Positions 33,382 through 41,683 of a stretch of DNA of 64,000 bases are shown here, piece after piece. Source of the stretch: Cyclobacteriaceae bacterium. Lineage in GTDB: Bacteria; Bacteroidota; Bacteroidia; Cytophagales; Cyclobacteriaceae. Position numbers and translations under genes: made by a program. Location of the stretch: assembly GCA_019694875.1 (NCBI GenBank), contig JAIBBC010000003.1, forward strand, positions 372,001 through 436,000. Reading direction: 5' to 3'. The notes under the pieces are model-generated. The model was not told the origin of the DNA. It worked only from the letters and a program-made list of their open reading frames with translations, and made no database searches. The stretch's first letter is position 1. Every line of letters begins with the position of its first letter.

Positions 33382-34550
33382 AATATATAACCCCGGTTTT
33401 GCTTGTTTTGGTTAGCGCAACATTCGCTCAGGCTCAGTCTTTCTCGGCAACAATTCAAAAGCTCTACGCATCCCCCGAGCAAACCTGGAACGAATTGAAA
33501 GCTGCCGGGTCCATTCCGTACACGGTGGATGATTCAGTTGCATTTCTTTACAAGGGTAATGCAAACGCGGTTACATGGATGGGTGATTTCAACGGCTGGG
33601 GTTACGACAAGAAATTCAAAAACGCAGGCACGCGCATTCCGAACAGCGACATCTGGATATTGCGTGCATCGCTTCCGAAGGATGCACGCCTCGACTATAA
33701 AATCATGCTAAACGGCAACGACTGGATTCTCGACCCGAACAATCCGAATCAACAGTGGTCGGGCGTGGGTGGTGGAAGTCCAAATTCCGAACTAAGAATG
33801 CCCGGCTGGAAAATTGATCCGAACGCTGTTGAACGTGAAGGCATTGCAAAGGGCAAAATGCAACGCGATATTCTTTACAACAGCCCTGCACTTGGCTACC
33901 AGGTGATGTATAGCGTTTATCTCCCTTCCGGTTACAACGCAAATCAAAAATACCCGGTGATTTACGTTACCGATGGTTACGAATATCTTCATGAACGCAT
34001 GGGTAACATGGCCGTGGTGCTCGATAACCTTATTGCCGATAAAAAAATCCAGCCTGTCGTAGCAGTGTTTGTAGATCACCGTGAACCGGTAAACCGCTCG
34101 AACAACAGGCGGATGACCGAACTCGCGATGAATCCAAAATACCTGAGCTTCTTCTCTGACGAATTCGTTCCGTTCATTGAATCGTCTTACGCTGTCTCTG
34201 CCGAGCCAAAGCAACGTGCAATTCTGGGAACCTCGATGGGTGGACTAACATCAGCTTATTTTGCCTTTACCAAGCCCGGAGTATTTGGGATGGCCGGAAT
34301 TCAATCGCCAGCGTTCTGGTACAAAACCGAGATCTACCAGGTGTGCGACAATCCCGAAAATCCACCTGTTAAAATCTACCTGACAACCGGTGTGGTCAAT
34401 GACGCACAGGACGGAGCCCGCAAGATGCGCGACATCCTTGAAAAGAATACCTGTGCGTATCAGTATTCCGAAACCAACCAGGGTCACTCGTGGGGCAACT
34501 GGCGTGATACGCTCGATGACATCCTGATTTACTTCTTTGCGGTCAAGTAG
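33378..34550 (+). CDS. Exported alpha/beta-hydrolase (esterase D/Fes-like) with N-terminal CBM48-like domain
   Basis: A 390-residue protein with a signal peptide (about 1-20). An N-terminal beta-sandwich (about 45-140, with VTWMGDFNGWG and DYKIMLNGNDWILDPNNP) resembles CBM48/early-set domains. The C-terminal half is an esterase-D-like alpha/beta hydrolase: nucleophile Ser286 in GTSMGG and His370 in NQGHSWGNW; the acid may be an Asp near residues 342-345. Relatives act as enterochelin or acyl-sugar esterases. The ATGA overlap with the maltose-transporter gene argues for a role in the glucan locus, perhaps removing acyl groups from decorated glucans. That is inference; no specific substrate is visible. 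Confidence 0.82.
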   Translation: MKYITPVLLVLVSATFAQAQSFSATIQKLYASPEQTWNELKAAGSIPYTVDDSVAFLYKGNANAVTWMGDFNGWGYDKKFKNAGTRIPNSDIWILRASLPKDARLDYKIMLNGNDWILDPNNPNQQWSGVGGGSPNSELRMPGWKIDPNAVEREGIAKGKMQRDILYNSPALGYQVMYSVYLPSGYNANQKYPVIYVTDGYEYLHERMGNMAVVLDNLIADKKIQPVVAVFVDHREPVNRSNNRRMTELAMNPKYLSFFSDEFVPFIESSYAVSAEPKQRAILGTSMGGLTSAYFAFTKPGVFGMAGIQSPAFWYKTEIYQVCDNPENPPVKIYLTTGVVNDAQDGARKMRDILEKNTCAYQYSETNQGHSWGNWRDTLDDILIYFFAVK

Positions 34551-34590
34551 CTATCTTTACGGAAACATTTTTTAAGCCTTACCAAATCCT

Positions 34591-35736
34591 ATGATCAAGA
34601 ATTACGGACGACTGCTCTTGTTGCTCGTTGTTGCCATCCTTTCAGCATGCGCTTCCGGCAAGAAACTCTACGAACGCGGAGCTTACTACGAAGCTGTGAT
34701 GACTTCCGTTCAGAAGCTCCGTCAAAATCCTGATCACAAAAAATCCATCGAGGCGTTGAAAAATGCGTACCCGATGGCACTGGAATTCCTGCAGACGGAT
34801 GCACAAAACCAGATCGCGTCAAACTCACCTAACAAGTGGCGTAACGCAATCGCATCGTATGATAAAATCAACCAGATGTACGAGTCGATCCGTCAGTCGC
34901 CTAAAGCACTGAAGATCATTAAAGACCCGAAAAACTTCTACAGTGAAATCGGTCCGTTAAAAGAAAAGGCGGCCGAAGAAAGCTACAATGCCGGTATTGA
35001 TGCGTTGATGAAAGGTAATCGTGACGATGCAAAACGGGCGTATTACAATTTTGCTGACGCACAGAACTTTTCACCCGGTTATAAAGACGTAGTAGAATAT
35101 CTTGATAAGGCCAAGGACGAGGCAACACTAAAAGTTATCGTACATCAGGTTGCGGTGCCTGCACGATACAGTTTATCGGGCGATTTCTTTCAGGATAAAG
35201 TGGAAGAATTTCTCCATCAAAATTACCCGGACCGCGGATTCATCAAATTCTTCACTCCGGAGGAAGCTCAACGGATCAAACTTGCACGGGTTGACCAATA
35301 TCTCAAAATAGAATTTGACGATTTCAGCGTAGGCAACACCAACGTTACCGAACGGATCGAAACGATGAAGAAAGACAGTGTTAAAGTGGGTGAAGCGAAA
35401 ATCAATGGCAAAATGGTTCCGGTGTACAACACTGTTACCGCCAAAGTCACTACGGTGCGCAAGGAAGTAATTTCACGTGGCTTGCTGAGCATGATCGTTC
35501 TCGATGGAAAGTCAAACGGGGTGCTCACGCACAAAAAGTTTTCGGGCGAATACACGTGGTTCAGCACCTGGGCAAGATTCAATGGCGATGAGCGCGCGTT
35601 AACCGACCAGCAGATCGCACTCACTAAAAAGAGAGAACTTCAGCCCCCTCCCGCTCAGGACCTATTCCTCGCTTTCGCGGACCCGATTTACAGTCAGCTG
35701 ACAAGCGGACTGCAGAGTTTTTACAGAAACTACTAA
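34591..35736 (+). CDS. Conserved lipoprotein of unknown function with TPR-like helices
   Basis: A 381-residue lipoprotein with lipobox LSACASG at about residues 17-20. The N-terminal half is helical and resembles tetratricopeptide-type packing (LYERGAYYEAVMTSVQKLRQNPDHKKSIEALKNAYP, YNAGIDALMKGNRDDAKRAYYNFADAQ); the C-terminal half appears beta-rich, with no recognised enzyme motif. It resembles uncharacterised lipoproteins of Cytophagales. It follows the glucan genes by 40 bases on the same strand; functional link unclear. Exported and envelope-located is the only firm statement. Confidence 0.75.
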   Translation: MIKNYGRLLLLLVVAILSACASGKKLYERGAYYEAVMTSVQKLRQNPDHKKSIEALKNAYPMALEFLQTDAQNQIASNSPNKWRNAIASYDKINQMYESIRQSPKALKIIKDPKNFYSEIGPLKEKAAEESYNAGIDALMKGNRDDAKRAYYNFADAQNFSPGYKDVVEYLDKAKDEATLKVIVHQVAVPARYSLSGDFFQDKVEEFLHQNYPDRGFIKFFTPEEAQRIKLARVDQYLKIEFDDFSVGNTNVTERIETMKKDSVKVGEAKINGKMVPVYNTVTAKVTTVRKEVISRGLLSMIVLDGKSNGVLTHKKFSGEYTWFSTWARFNGDERALTDQQIALTKKRELQPPPAQDLFLAFADPIYSQLTSGLQSFYRNY

Positions 35737-35738
35737 GC

Positions 35739-35789
35739 TGTCGCTCAGGCGACATAAAACCGCATCCTTTGGAAAACCATTTGGGTGCG
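35739..35789 (+). terminator. Two successive hairpins after the TPR-like lipoprotein gene
   Basis: TGTCGC-TCAG-GCGACA (35739-35754) is a perfect six-base stem starting just after the stop codon. A second stem pairs CGCATCC (35761-35767) with GGGTGCG (35783-35789) and is followed by ATTTTG. The U-run is short, so termination is plausible but not certain. Confidence 0.4.
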
Positions 35790-35817
35790 ATTTTGCGTTA
35801 GTACAATAAACTAAAAC

Positions 35818-36462
35818 ATGAGATCAGGAATCTTCATATCGGTGCTGGTATTGCTGGCGGGTGTATCCTGCGGGCAACGGCCAACTGCCGATGCTAACAA
35901 AACTATGACTACAGAAAACAAATCAGGCTTGCAGACAGCGACTTTTGGAAACGGTTGCTTTTGGTGTACGGAAGCCATCTTTCAACGCCTGAACGGAGTT
36001 GAAAAAGTTGTTTCCGGATACTCAGGCGGGAAAGTGAAAAACCCTACCTACAAGGAAGTTTGCAGCGGCCTTACCGGACATGCCGAGGTAATCCAAATTA
36101 CCTATGATCCGAAAAAAATCAGCTTTGATGAATTGCTGGAAGTGTTCTGGAAAACCCATGATCCCACCACGTTAAATCGTCAGGGTGCTGACGAGGGAAC
36201 GCAGTACCGCTCGGCAGTCTTCTACCACAATGATGACCAGAAACGGTTGGCAGAAGAGTATAAGAAGAAACTGGATGCCTCAGGCGCATTCGACAATCCG
36301 ATTGTTACGGAGATTACGCCTTTCACCGCATTTTATCCTGCGGAAGATTACCATCAGAATTATTTTAATCTGAATGGTACGCAACCTTACTGTTCGTTCG
36401 TGATTCAGCCGAAGGTTGAGAAGTTCGAAAAGGTGTTTAAGAGTAAACTCAAAGTTCAATAA
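35818..36462 (+). CDS. msrA: Peptide-methionine (S)-S-oxide reductase, exported form
   Basis: A 214-residue MsrA. The active-site motif GNGCFWCTEAIF places the catalytic Cys47; further family motifs are SGYSGGKVKNPTYKEVCSGLTGHAE, and YRSAVFYHNDDQ. The N-terminus has a signal peptide with Cys18 as possible lipidation site, so the enzyme should repair oxidised methionine in envelope proteins. The resolving cysteine near the C-terminus may be supplied by Cys in QPYCSF (about residue 191). It stands alone, 81 bases after the TPR-like lipoprotein gene. Lipobox fit is imperfect; secretion is likely but not certain. Confidence 0.92.
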   Translation: MRSGIFISVLVLLAGVSCGQRPTADANKTMTTENKSGLQTATFGNGCFWCTEAIFQRLNGVEKVVSGYSGGKVKNPTYKEVCSGLTGHAEVIQITYDPKKISFDELLEVFWKTHDPTTLNRQGADEGTQYRSAVFYHNDDQKRLAEEYKKKLDASGAFDNPIVTEITPFTAFYPAEDYHQNYFNLNGTQPYCSFVIQPKVEKFEKVFKSKLKVQ

Positions 36463-36579
36463 TACCTTTAAAAGGAAAATTTTCACCTTTTATCAGCATT
36501 TGTGCAACCTGGACTGATGTTTGTCGTTAATCAAATCGAGTAGAGTAAATCTTCTCATAGGTTTAGGTTTAGGTAAAAC

Positions 36580-36615
36580 AAGAAGGCTCCGGGACGCGGG
36601 GCCTTCTTGCTTTTT
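36580..36615 (+). terminator. Rho-independent terminator-like hairpin
   Basis: AAGAAGGCTCC and GGGGCCTTCTT form an 11-pair stem (one G-T pair) with a seven-base loop, then GC and a T5 run. It lies 118 bases after the msrA stop. An attenuator-like role with the short frame upstream is possible. Confidence 0.72.
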
Positions 36616-36786
36616 ATACCTCTCAAAAACTCGCTATTCACTTCTGATAATCAATCAGTTATGTGTTTTCCGGAACAAGCGCTTAAACGCCCGGTCTCCT
36701 TCACCACTACCGAAATCGTTTGCAATCAAACATGCCCGATATGTCCACGTGTGGAAAAGCTACTCACGACTGACGACTCGCTTCCC

Positions 36787-36824
36787 CGAATCTTAACATT
36801 GATTACGAATCTTAACATTGATTA
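36787..36824. repeat. Exact tandem duplication of 19 bases
   Basis: CGAATCTTAACATTGATTA occurs twice back to back (36787-36805 and 36806-36824), 72 bases upstream of the L-2-hydroxyglutarate oxidase start. It may be a recent slippage product or a paired binding site. Confidence 0.85.
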
Positions 36825-36896
36825 ACTTATTTATTCCGGTAAAGCTGTCGTTAGCGATTACTATTTTATATCGTAGTTTCGCATAAAATTCCGACC

Positions 36897-38093
36897 GTGC
36901 AACAAGATGTTATCATCATCGGAGGTGGTATTGTTGGCCTCGCCTCTGCCCTGCAGCTCAAGCAGAAAAATCCGTCACTCAAGGTTACGCTAATTGAAAA
37001 AGAAAAAACACTGGCCCGCCACCAGACGGGAAACAACAGTGGCGTGATCCACTCCGGAATCTACTACAAGCCGGGCAGCCTCAAAGCGACTAACTGCATT
37101 CGCGGGTATAACATGCTGATTGATTTCTGCCGGGAAAATGAAGTGCCGTTCGATTTGTGCGGTAAAATCATTGTCGCGACAGACGAAAACGAAATCCCGC
37201 TCCTTCAAAATCTGTTTACCCGTGGCCAGCAGAATGGTTTACAAAACCTGAAGTTGCTGAATGCCGGTGAGCTGAAAGAGTATGAACCTCACGTTGCCGG
37301 GATTGCCGGGATTGCCGTGCCCCAAACCGGAATTGTCGATTACACGCAGGTAGCTTTGAAGTATGCTGAACGTGTAAAGGCACTGGGGGGTGAAATTATC
37401 CTCGGTGAGCAGGTAATCGATATTCAGGCCGATGGCGAACGTTCGGTTATCGCTACGCAAAAAACAAACTATTACGCCAGACTGGTTATCAACTGTGCAG
37501 GCTTGTACTCCGACAAGGTCGCCCGACTGACAAGCAATCACGTTAACGTCAAGATCATCCCCTTCCGGGGAGAATATTATAAGTTAAAAAAGGAAAAAGA
37601 GTATCTCGTTAAAAATCTTATTTATCCTGTTCCGGATCCGAACTTCCCATTTCTCGGAGTGCATTTCACCCGAATGATGAAAGGTGGTGTTGAGGCTGGG
37701 CCGAACGCAGTGCTGGCATTCAGTCGCGAAGGCTACAAAAAATCGAATATCAATTTTTCTGAACTGGCAGAATCACTCGCATGGCCGGGCTTTCAAAAAG
37801 TTGCGATGAAGTACTGGAAGACCGGAGTAGGTGAAATGTATCGTTCGTTCTCAAAGGCTGCATTCACCAAAGCGCTTCAAAAATTGATTCCCGAAGTTCA
37901 GCAAAATGATCTGGAAGACGGAGGTGCAGGTGTTCGCGCACAAGCGTGCGACCGTACCGGTGGTTTGCTCGATGACTTTATGATCCTGGAAGAAAAGCAC
38001 GTGATCAATGTTTGCAATGCTCCGTCACCCGCTGCAACTTCTTCCCTATCAATTGGTGAAACCGTTTCAGGACTTGCGTTAAAACGCTTCTAA
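36897..38093 (+). CDS. lhgO: L-2-hydroxyglutarate oxidase
   Basis: A 398-residue FAD-dependent oxidase of the DAO superfamily, starting with GTG. The N-terminal dinucleotide fold VIIIGGGIVGLASALQL, the signature RHQTGNNSGVIHSGIYYKPGSLKA, and the C-terminal GGAGVRAQACDRTGGLLDDF and NAPSPAATSSLSIGE are those of LhgO/YgaF. It oxidises L-2-hydroxyglutarate to 2-oxoglutarate, passing electrons to the membrane quinone pool. It overlaps the convergent barrel-protein gene by four bases. Functional call is strong. Confidence 0.93.
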   Translation: MQQDVIIIGGGIVGLASALQLKQKNPSLKVTLIEKEKTLARHQTGNNSGVIHSGIYYKPGSLKATNCIRGYNMLIDFCRENEVPFDLCGKIIVATDENEIPLLQNLFTRGQQNGLQNLKLLNAGELKEYEPHVAGIAGIAVPQTGIVDYTQVALKYAERVKALGGEIILGEQVIDIQADGERSVIATQKTNYYARLVINCAGLYSDKVARLTSNHVNVKIIPFRGEYYKLKKEKEYLVKNLIYPVPDPNFPFLGVHFTRMMKGGVEAGPNAVLAFSREGYKKSNINFSELAESLAWPGFQKVAMKYWKTGVGEMYRSFSKAAFTKALQKLIPEVQQNDLEDGGAGVRAQACDRTGGLLDDFMILEEKHVINVCNAPSPAATSSLSIGETVSGLALKRF

Positions 38094-38830
38094 AAAAAGC
38101 GAAACACGAGTCCGCCTTGTACGCCCCATACATCAATGCTGTTGTAGTAGCGCTGATATAAACCGCCCAGGCTTACATAACCATGCAAGGCCGAGGCTTG
38201 AAAAATCTGGTGCTGGTACTGAACACTGAATTCCCTTCTGGGATTCAGCCCGGAATCCCAGTCTTTTGCAAACCGGAATTCAAAGCCTAAAACTTTACTT
38301 TGATCGGGCGCATGAACATTCAGCGCAACCGCTGACTCACTGAAATACCGGTGGTCGGCAAAAGCCTCCTGCATGAAGCCGGTACTCACGCGGAACGTGA
38401 AGAAGCGATTTGTGATCAGGTTTAATCCCAGCACCTGCCAATCATTGGTGCGGATATGTTTGAAGCCTTCCACATCGTCTTCAATCAAATAGCTCATGCG
38501 AAAGTCGGTCGAGAACAAACCCCAGTTTCCGCGAATGCGGGGTTGAAGAACGTAGTAGCTGGCCGGCTTGATCGCACCCGCCAGCGCGATATCGACAGAA
38601 ATGGCTGAAGGATAATTTTCGCGGTTCTGAAGTTTACTGGTATGAAGCGATCCCAGGCCGTCAAATAAAAAGAAGAATACATCAAGCCCTACGCCATCAC
38701 CGTCATCCGAATCGCTGCTGTGACCGGACTTTTTGGAATTGTTTTTCGAGGCGCTTTTAATTTCGTCTACCTGGGCATGCGAAATGCTCAGGCAAAAAAG
38801 CATGGTACAAGCAAGCAAAAACGGTTTCAC
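38090..38830 (-). CDS. Putative outer-membrane beta-barrel protein, function unknown
   Basis: A 246-residue protein with GTG start and a signal peptide (about 1-19, ending SHAQ). A short Ser/Asp/Lys-rich stretch (residues 27-45) is followed by alternating beta-strand patterns and a C-terminal strand ending VFRFF, typical of outer-membrane barrels. No family was recognised. It overlaps lhgO at the convergent 3' ends and is divergent from the rhodanese gene. The acidic stretch SSDSDDGDGVG may bind cations. Confidence 0.65.
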   Translation of the reverse strand: MKPFLLACTMLFCLSISHAQVDEIKSASKNNSKKSGHSSDSDDGDGVGLDVFFFLFDGLGSLHTSKLQNRENYPSAISVDIALAGAIKPASYYVLQPRIRGNWGLFSTDFRMSYLIEDDVEGFKHIRTNDWQVLGLNLITNRFFTFRVSTGFMQEAFADHRYFSESAVALNVHAPDQSKVLGFEFRFAKDWDSGLNPRREFSVQYQHQIFQASALHGYVSLGGLYQRYYNSIDVWGVQGGLVFRFF

Positions 38831-38942
38831 GGGGGCGGGATTTTACTCGTAATTGCAATTTTGAAGCCAAGGTAGCAAAGTTTAAAATGTCGTGTATTAT
38901 TGCCATTTTTAACCCGATAACAAACCGCTAATCTCTACCCGT

Positions 38943-39260
38943 ATGAAAGAAGTAACCGTTCAGGAACTGAAGTCGATGATCGACTCCAAAGCAGATTTTC
39001 AATTGATTGATGTTCGCGAGCCGCACGAATACGATATCTGTAACCTGGATGGCGAACTGATCCCGATGGCGGAAATCCCGCACAACGTGGATAAGATCGA
39101 CCGGAATAAACAGGTGGTAATTCACTGCCGCAGCGGCAAACGCAGTGGAAATATGATTGCGTGGCTCGAACAGAATCACGGGTTTGAAAATCTATACAAC
39201 CTGAAAGGCGGAATCCTGGAGTGGGCAAAAGAAATTGACCCCACCATGCCCAGCTACTAG
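38943..39260 (+). CDS. Rhodanese-like domain protein
   Basis: A 105-residue single-domain rhodanese. It shows the LIDVREPHEYDI motif and the active-site loop HCRSGKRSG with Cys62 as the persulfide-forming residue. Such small proteins move sulfur between carriers in the cytoplasm (no signal peptide). It is followed after 32 bases by the DUF2339 gene on the same strand. Physiological partner unknown. Confidence 0.9.
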   Translation: MKEVTVQELKSMIDSKADFQLIDVREPHEYDICNLDGELIPMAEIPHNVDKIDRNKQVVIHCRSGKRSGNMIAWLEQNHGFENLYNLKGGILEWAKEIDPTMPSY

Positions 39261-39292
39261 TCTATACGTTCTTATTTCTTAACGGCTTTATC

Positions 39293-41683
39293 ATGTTTGA
39301 ATTCCTGGCAATCGTCCTGCTGATTGTTCTGCTCATTATTATGCTTGTTTTAAAAAGCGATGTGCAGACCAGACTAACCATTCTGCAAACCCGTATCGAT
39401 CAGCTTACTGCTGAACTGAAACGCCAGCGTGAACTGCCGGCAAAACCAGCCGAAGAGAAAAAAGTTGTGACGGAACAGCAGGTCGAAAAGCCTGTGGTTA
39501 TTCCGGAAATCAAACCTAAAATCACAGAAGAACCTAAGATTCAAATTCCTGTCAGGCAAGAAGAAAAATCACCGGTTGTTGAACAGCTCATTAACCGGCC
39601 ACCCGTTCCTCAAAAACCTGCCGAACCCAGGAAGCCCGGGTTTTTTGAACGTAATCCGGACCTTGAAAAATTCATTGGCGAAAATCTCGCTAACAAAATC
39701 GGGATTGCTGTATTGGTGTTGGGCATTGGGTTCTTTGTTAAATACGCGATCGATCAAAACTGGATAGGCATTTACGGCCGCGTAGCAATTGGTGTGTTGT
39801 GCGGTGGTTTGCTGCTCGGGCTTGCTCACTGGTTGCGGAAATCATTTGCGGCATTCAGTTCGGTGCTGGTGGGTGGCGGTATTGCTGTATTGTATCTAAC
39901 GATTGCGATTGCCTTCCACGAATACCAGATATTCAGTCAGACCGTTGCATTTCTGCTGATGGTCATCATCACAGGCTTTACCATCTTGTTATCGATCAGT
40001 TATAACCGGGTGGAGTTGGCTGTGCTGGCCATTCTTGGCGGATTTGCCTCACCGTTTATGGTGAGCACAGGGCAAGGTAACTACAGCGTGTTGTTCACGT
40101 ACGTTTTAATTCTGGACGCGGGCATGCTGGTGCTGGCATACTATAAAAAGTGGAATCTGGTAAACATTGTTTCCTATGCGTTCACGCTGATACTGTTCGG
40201 TTCGTGGCTGGGTGCCAAATTCGATAGCTCCGATCCATCGATGGTTGGCGGAGCACTGATATTCGCCACACTCTTTTACGTTGTGTTCTTCGCCATGAAC
40301 ATTGTTCACAACATCCGTGAAAACGTAAAGTTCAGGGCCCTCGAGATTACCCTTCTGCTCAGCAATACATTCTTTTACTTCGCGGTGGGAATGATTATTC
40401 TTTCGGGTGAACCGGGTGATGGATTCAGAGGTTTGTTTACTGCGGCATTGGCCGTATTCAATTTCATTTTCGCTTATCTCTTGTATAAGAATCAGCGCGT
40501 AGACCGCAACCTGATCTTCATGCTGATTGGATTTGTGCTCACGTTTATCAGCCTGGCTGCTCCTATCCAACTGGAAGGAAATTACATCACCTTGTTCTGG
40601 GCGGCCGAAGCCGTGTTACTTCTCTGGCTCTCGCAGAAGTCGGGCATTACGCTCATGAAGATTGCCTCAGCGATTGTTACCGGGCTTATGCTCATCAGCC
40701 TGATAATGGATTGGAGTTCGTTGTACTTCGCGTATGACATCGATTCGTCTCTGCAAATTATCCTGAACAAGGGCTACATTACCGGCATTGTCGCGCTGAC
40801 ATCGCTTGTGCTGTGCACGTACCTGCTCCGCTTTGAAAAATCATTTCAGGAATACGTTCAGCCATACAAAATCCTGCTGACGCTTTTTGCATTGGGCGTG
40901 TTGTACGCCACAAACTATTTTGAACTTCAGCACCAGCTCAATGTTTATTTCAACGATGATTCAACGATCATTGTTATCATCGGAACCTATAACATGCTGT
41001 ACATCACAGGGTTGTTACTGGGCTTGCGCAAGCTCATGCCAACGGGACAAACTGCTGAAGTTGCCGGCTTTCTGGGTGTGGTGAGCATTTTTGCATTCCT
41101 GGTATTCTACAATCACCAGTTTGTGGCAGCACGTAATGATTTTGCCATCTATCAAACCATCCCGGCTACCGGATTTATATTTCATTACGTGTTCACTGCG
41201 CTGCTGCTCATCATTGCCGTGATTTCACTTCGTAACATTCAAAAACTCGAGGACTTCAACTCAAAGTCGTACAACGTTTATTCATGGTTTTATGTGTTTT
41301 TCTTCGTATTCGTTGCTACGGCAGAACTCGACCATACGGTTGTGCTGCTCGCGGCTTCGGATATCACCACGATGGAACATGCGTTGAATCAAAACAGCAA
41401 GATCGGATATCCGATTCTCTGGGGCCTCGCTTCCTTCATTCTGATTGCCGTTGGACTTAAGACAAAAAAGAAGCATTTGCGGATTATTTCACTTACGCTA
41501 TTGCTCATCACCCTCGTTAAACTGTTCCTTTTTGATATCCGCGGTATTTCGGAAGGTGGAAAAATTGCCGCATTTATCTCGCTGGGTATCTTGTTGCTTG
41601 TGGTGTCGTTTATGTATCAACGACTTAAAAAAATCTTATTGGCAGATGATCAGGAAAACATCAAAACGGACAATTCGCAATGA
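39293..41683 (+). CDS. DUF2339 multi-pass membrane protein
   Basis: A 796-residue protein. An N-terminal anchor helix (1-20) leads to a coiled/charged linker rich in Pro, Lys and Glu (about 25-110). Then FFERNPDLEKFIGENLANKIGIAVLVLGIGFFVKYAID begins the DUF2339 domain, followed by more than 20 hydrophobic segments. The family is uncharacterised, though its many helices and linked DUF3999 partners suggest an envelope or transport role. The stop overlaps the next start as ATGA, showing translational coupling with a DUF3999-like gene. Confidence 0.88.
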   Translation: MFEFLAIVLLIVLLIIMLVLKSDVQTRLTILQTRIDQLTAELKRQRELPAKPAEEKKVVTEQQVEKPVVIPEIKPKITEEPKIQIPVRQEEKSPVVEQLINRPPVPQKPAEPRKPGFFERNPDLEKFIGENLANKIGIAVLVLGIGFFVKYAIDQNWIGIYGRVAIGVLCGGLLLGLAHWLRKSFAAFSSVLVGGGIAVLYLTIAIAFHEYQIFSQTVAFLLMVIITGFTILLSISYNRVELAVLAILGGFASPFMVSTGQGNYSVLFTYVLILDAGMLVLAYYKKWNLVNIVSYAFTLILFGSWLGAKFDSSDPSMVGGALIFATLFYVVFFAMNIVHNIRENVKFRALEITLLLSNTFFYFAVGMIILSGEPGDGFRGLFTAALAVFNFIFAYLLYKNQRVDRNLIFMLIGFVLTFISLAAPIQLEGNYITLFWAAEAVLLLWLSQKSGITLMKIASAIVTGLMLISLIMDWSSLYFAYDIDSSLQIILNKGYITGIVALTSLVLCTYLLRFEKSFQEYVQPYKILLTLFALGVLYATNYFELQHQLNVYFNDDSTIIVIIGTYNMLYITGLLLGLRKLMPTGQTAEVAGFLGVVSIFAFLVFYNHQFVAARNDFAIYQTIPATGFIFHYVFTALLLIIAVISLRNIQKLEDFNSKSYNVYSWFYVFFFVFVATAELDHTVVLLAASDITTMEHALNQNSKIGYPILWGLASFILIAVGLKTKKKHLRIISLTLLLITLVKLFLFDIRGISEGGKIAAFISLGILLLVVSFMYQRLKKILLADDQENIKTDNSQ

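Larger units (their letters stand above)
36463..36896. other. 434-base intergenic stretch without a supported gene
   Basis: The region holds a strong terminator-like hairpin (36580-36615), a tandem 19-base repeat (36787-36824), and a very short open frame M-F-V-V-N-Q-I-E (36517-36543) before the hairpin. Small open frames downstream of the hairpin show no recognisable protein. It may be the 3' region of msrA, a leader remnant or decayed DNA. Confidence 0.5.

Noticed and set aside
36711-36724. CGAAATCGTTTGCA resembles the LacI operator in the gap before lhgO
   Set aside because: Three mismatches to the perfect site, no sugar gene next to it, and asymmetry; not counted as part of the regulon.
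36607-36825. Open frame of 72 residues after the hairpin, containing CPICP
   Set aside because: No recognisable family or translation signal, and part of it is made of the tandem 19-base repeat.
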